The notes under the pieces are model-generated. The model made no database searches and was not told the DNA's origin. It saw only the letters and a program-made list of their open reading frames with translations. Below are positions 5,040 through 5,420 of a DNA stretch of 5,420 nucleotides, piece by piece; the stretch's first letter is position 1, and the number at the start of each line of letters is the position of its first letter. Both the position numbers and the translations under genes were made by a program. The DNA is from Terriglobia bacterium (GTDB lineage Bacteria; Acidobacteriota; Terriglobia; UBA7540): positions 1 through 5,420 of the forward strand of contig JASHSC010000639.1 in NCBI GenBank assembly GCA_030036915.1. The letters run 5' to 3'.

Positions 5040-5071
5040 CGACCCGTCGCCCGAAGGCTATGGGCCGCAGG
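5040..5071 (+). repeat. Dispersed element, copy B (short form)
   Basis: CGACCCGTCGCCCGAAGG (5040-5057) followed directly by CTATGGGCCGCAGG (5058-5071) matches the two ends of the reverse complement of 1148-1210, with 16 of 18 and 13 of 14 bases identical. The 30 central bases of the long form are absent. It lies 60 bases upstream of the kinase start. Confidence 0.5.
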
Positions 5072-5131
5072 ACGAACCGGCGCTGCATGACTCACCCGAA
5101 TTTGCGGTGATCAATCGTCAGGAGACATTAA

Positions 5132-5420
5132 ATGGAGCGCGAGCGCTGGGCTGAAATCGAACGCCTGTTTCACACCGCTCGGAAGCTGGACGCGGGTGAG
5201 CGCTCAAAATTTCTGGCTGAGGGCTGCGCCGGGGATGAATCCCTACGCCGCGAGGTGGAGTCACTGCTGGCGCAGGAGGAGCGACCTACCAGTTTCCTCG
5301 GCAAGCCGGCCGCGGAGGTGGCGGCGCAAGCCATGGCGCGCGATCAGGCGCGGGCGGTGGGCGCGGACGCTCTGATCGGTCAAACCGTCTCCCACTATCG
5401 CATCGTGGAACGGCTGGGCG
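5132..5420 (+). CDS. Serine/threonine protein kinase, N-terminal part (cut by window edge)
   Basis: Ninety-six codons are visible. GGAG lies seven bases before the ATG and an in-frame TAA directly precedes it, so the start is secure. Residues 1-50 (W6-A-E-I-E-R-L-F, R-S-K-F-L-A-E-G-C-A-G-D, L-R-R-E-V-E-S-L-L) form the helical pre-kinase segment typical of the many Acidobacteriota Hanks-type kinases. A linker of about 30 residues, rich in Ala and Arg, leads to I82-G-Q-T-V-S-H-Y89-R-I-V-E-R-L-G96, the first strand of the kinase domain, where the ATP-binding glycine loop begins as the window ends. Catalytic motifs lie outside. Family members usually sense signals through C-terminal transmembrane and TPR or WD40/beta-propeller parts; none can be seen here. 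The gene points away from the minus-strand cluster. Confidence 0.9.
   Translation, partial: MERERWAEIERLFHTARKLDAGERSKFLAEGCAGDESLRREVESLLAQEERPTSFLGKPAAEVAAQAMARDQARAVGADALIGQTVSHYRIVERLG

Larger units (their letters stand above)
4820..5131. other. Non-coding junction between broken amidohydrolase and kinase
   Basis: No credible gene lies here on either strand. The perfect palindrome TACAATTGTA (4822-4831) sits at the point where amidohydrolase homology ends; read on the minus strand its first six bases are also a -10-like TACAAT that could now drive the deacetylase, though no good -35 partner is seen. Further right are the candidate kinase promoter, three ATTCCAT copies (4979, 5003, 5019), and the short copy of the inserted element. 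Confidence 0.45.

Noticed and set aside
4636..5088. 150-codon minus-strand frame across the amidohydrolase remnant
   Set aside because: It reads the remnant in the wrong frame; the upstream part resembles no family and it has no ribosome site.
4972..5154. Plus-strand frame reading into the kinase start (ends A-R-A-L-G)
   Set aside because: It includes the repeat copy and lacks a start with a ribosome site; the kinase frame with GGAG and TAA-ATG is clearly the real one.
1..5420. CRISPR array, tRNA, complete insertion sequence
   Set aside because: No regularly spaced repeats, no cloverleaf with a T-loop motif, and no transposase-like reading frame were found; the ATTCCAT triplet at 4979-5025 is too short and unevenly spaced.

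Overview
The window looks like an accessory stretch of a high-GC soil-type Acidobacteriota genome (Solibacter/Bryobacter-like). This is inferred from three things: the N-terminal layout of the serine/threonine kinase that runs off the right edge, the Tat-exported aldo/keto reductase, and the imidazolonepropionase-like amidohydrolase fragment. No rRNA, tRNA, complete insertion sequence or CRISPR array was seen.

Left part (1-2440) is a 'defence graveyard'. It starts with the end of a PD-(D/E)XK nuclease-like gene (+). A convergent 82-residue unknown protein follows (-). Next is a remnant of the C-terminal winged-helix of a DpnI / Dam-replacing-family endonuclease (+, 1093-1282), then an intact DUF433 antitoxin / DUF5615 PIN-like toxin pair (+, 1326-1879). 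A structured stretch and a second, longer, eroded relic of the same DpnI-type family (+, about 2056-2432) close this part. The two relics share a near-identical block (38 of 45 bases), so the toxin-antitoxin pair is bracketed by decayed copies of one restriction-gene family.

Middle and right (2441-4820, all -) read right to left as an envelope or metabolic cluster: the 3' end of an amidohydrolase that has lost its catalytic N-terminal part, a secreted NodB-type polysaccharide deacetylase 27 bases downstream, then a Tat-signal aldo/keto reductase with its own candidate promoter and a dyad-rich leader.

Far right (4820-5420): about 310 non-coding bases holding a candidate promoter, then the start of a serine/threonine protein kinase on +.

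The most unusual signal is a small dispersed repeat. A 63-base block (1148-1210) interrupts the first DpnI-type relic in frame, exactly where the family has none. A shorter inverted copy (5040-5071) lies in the kinase leader. The similarity ends at the same points as the insertion inferred from the protein, which suggests a short, insertable, frame-preserving element.
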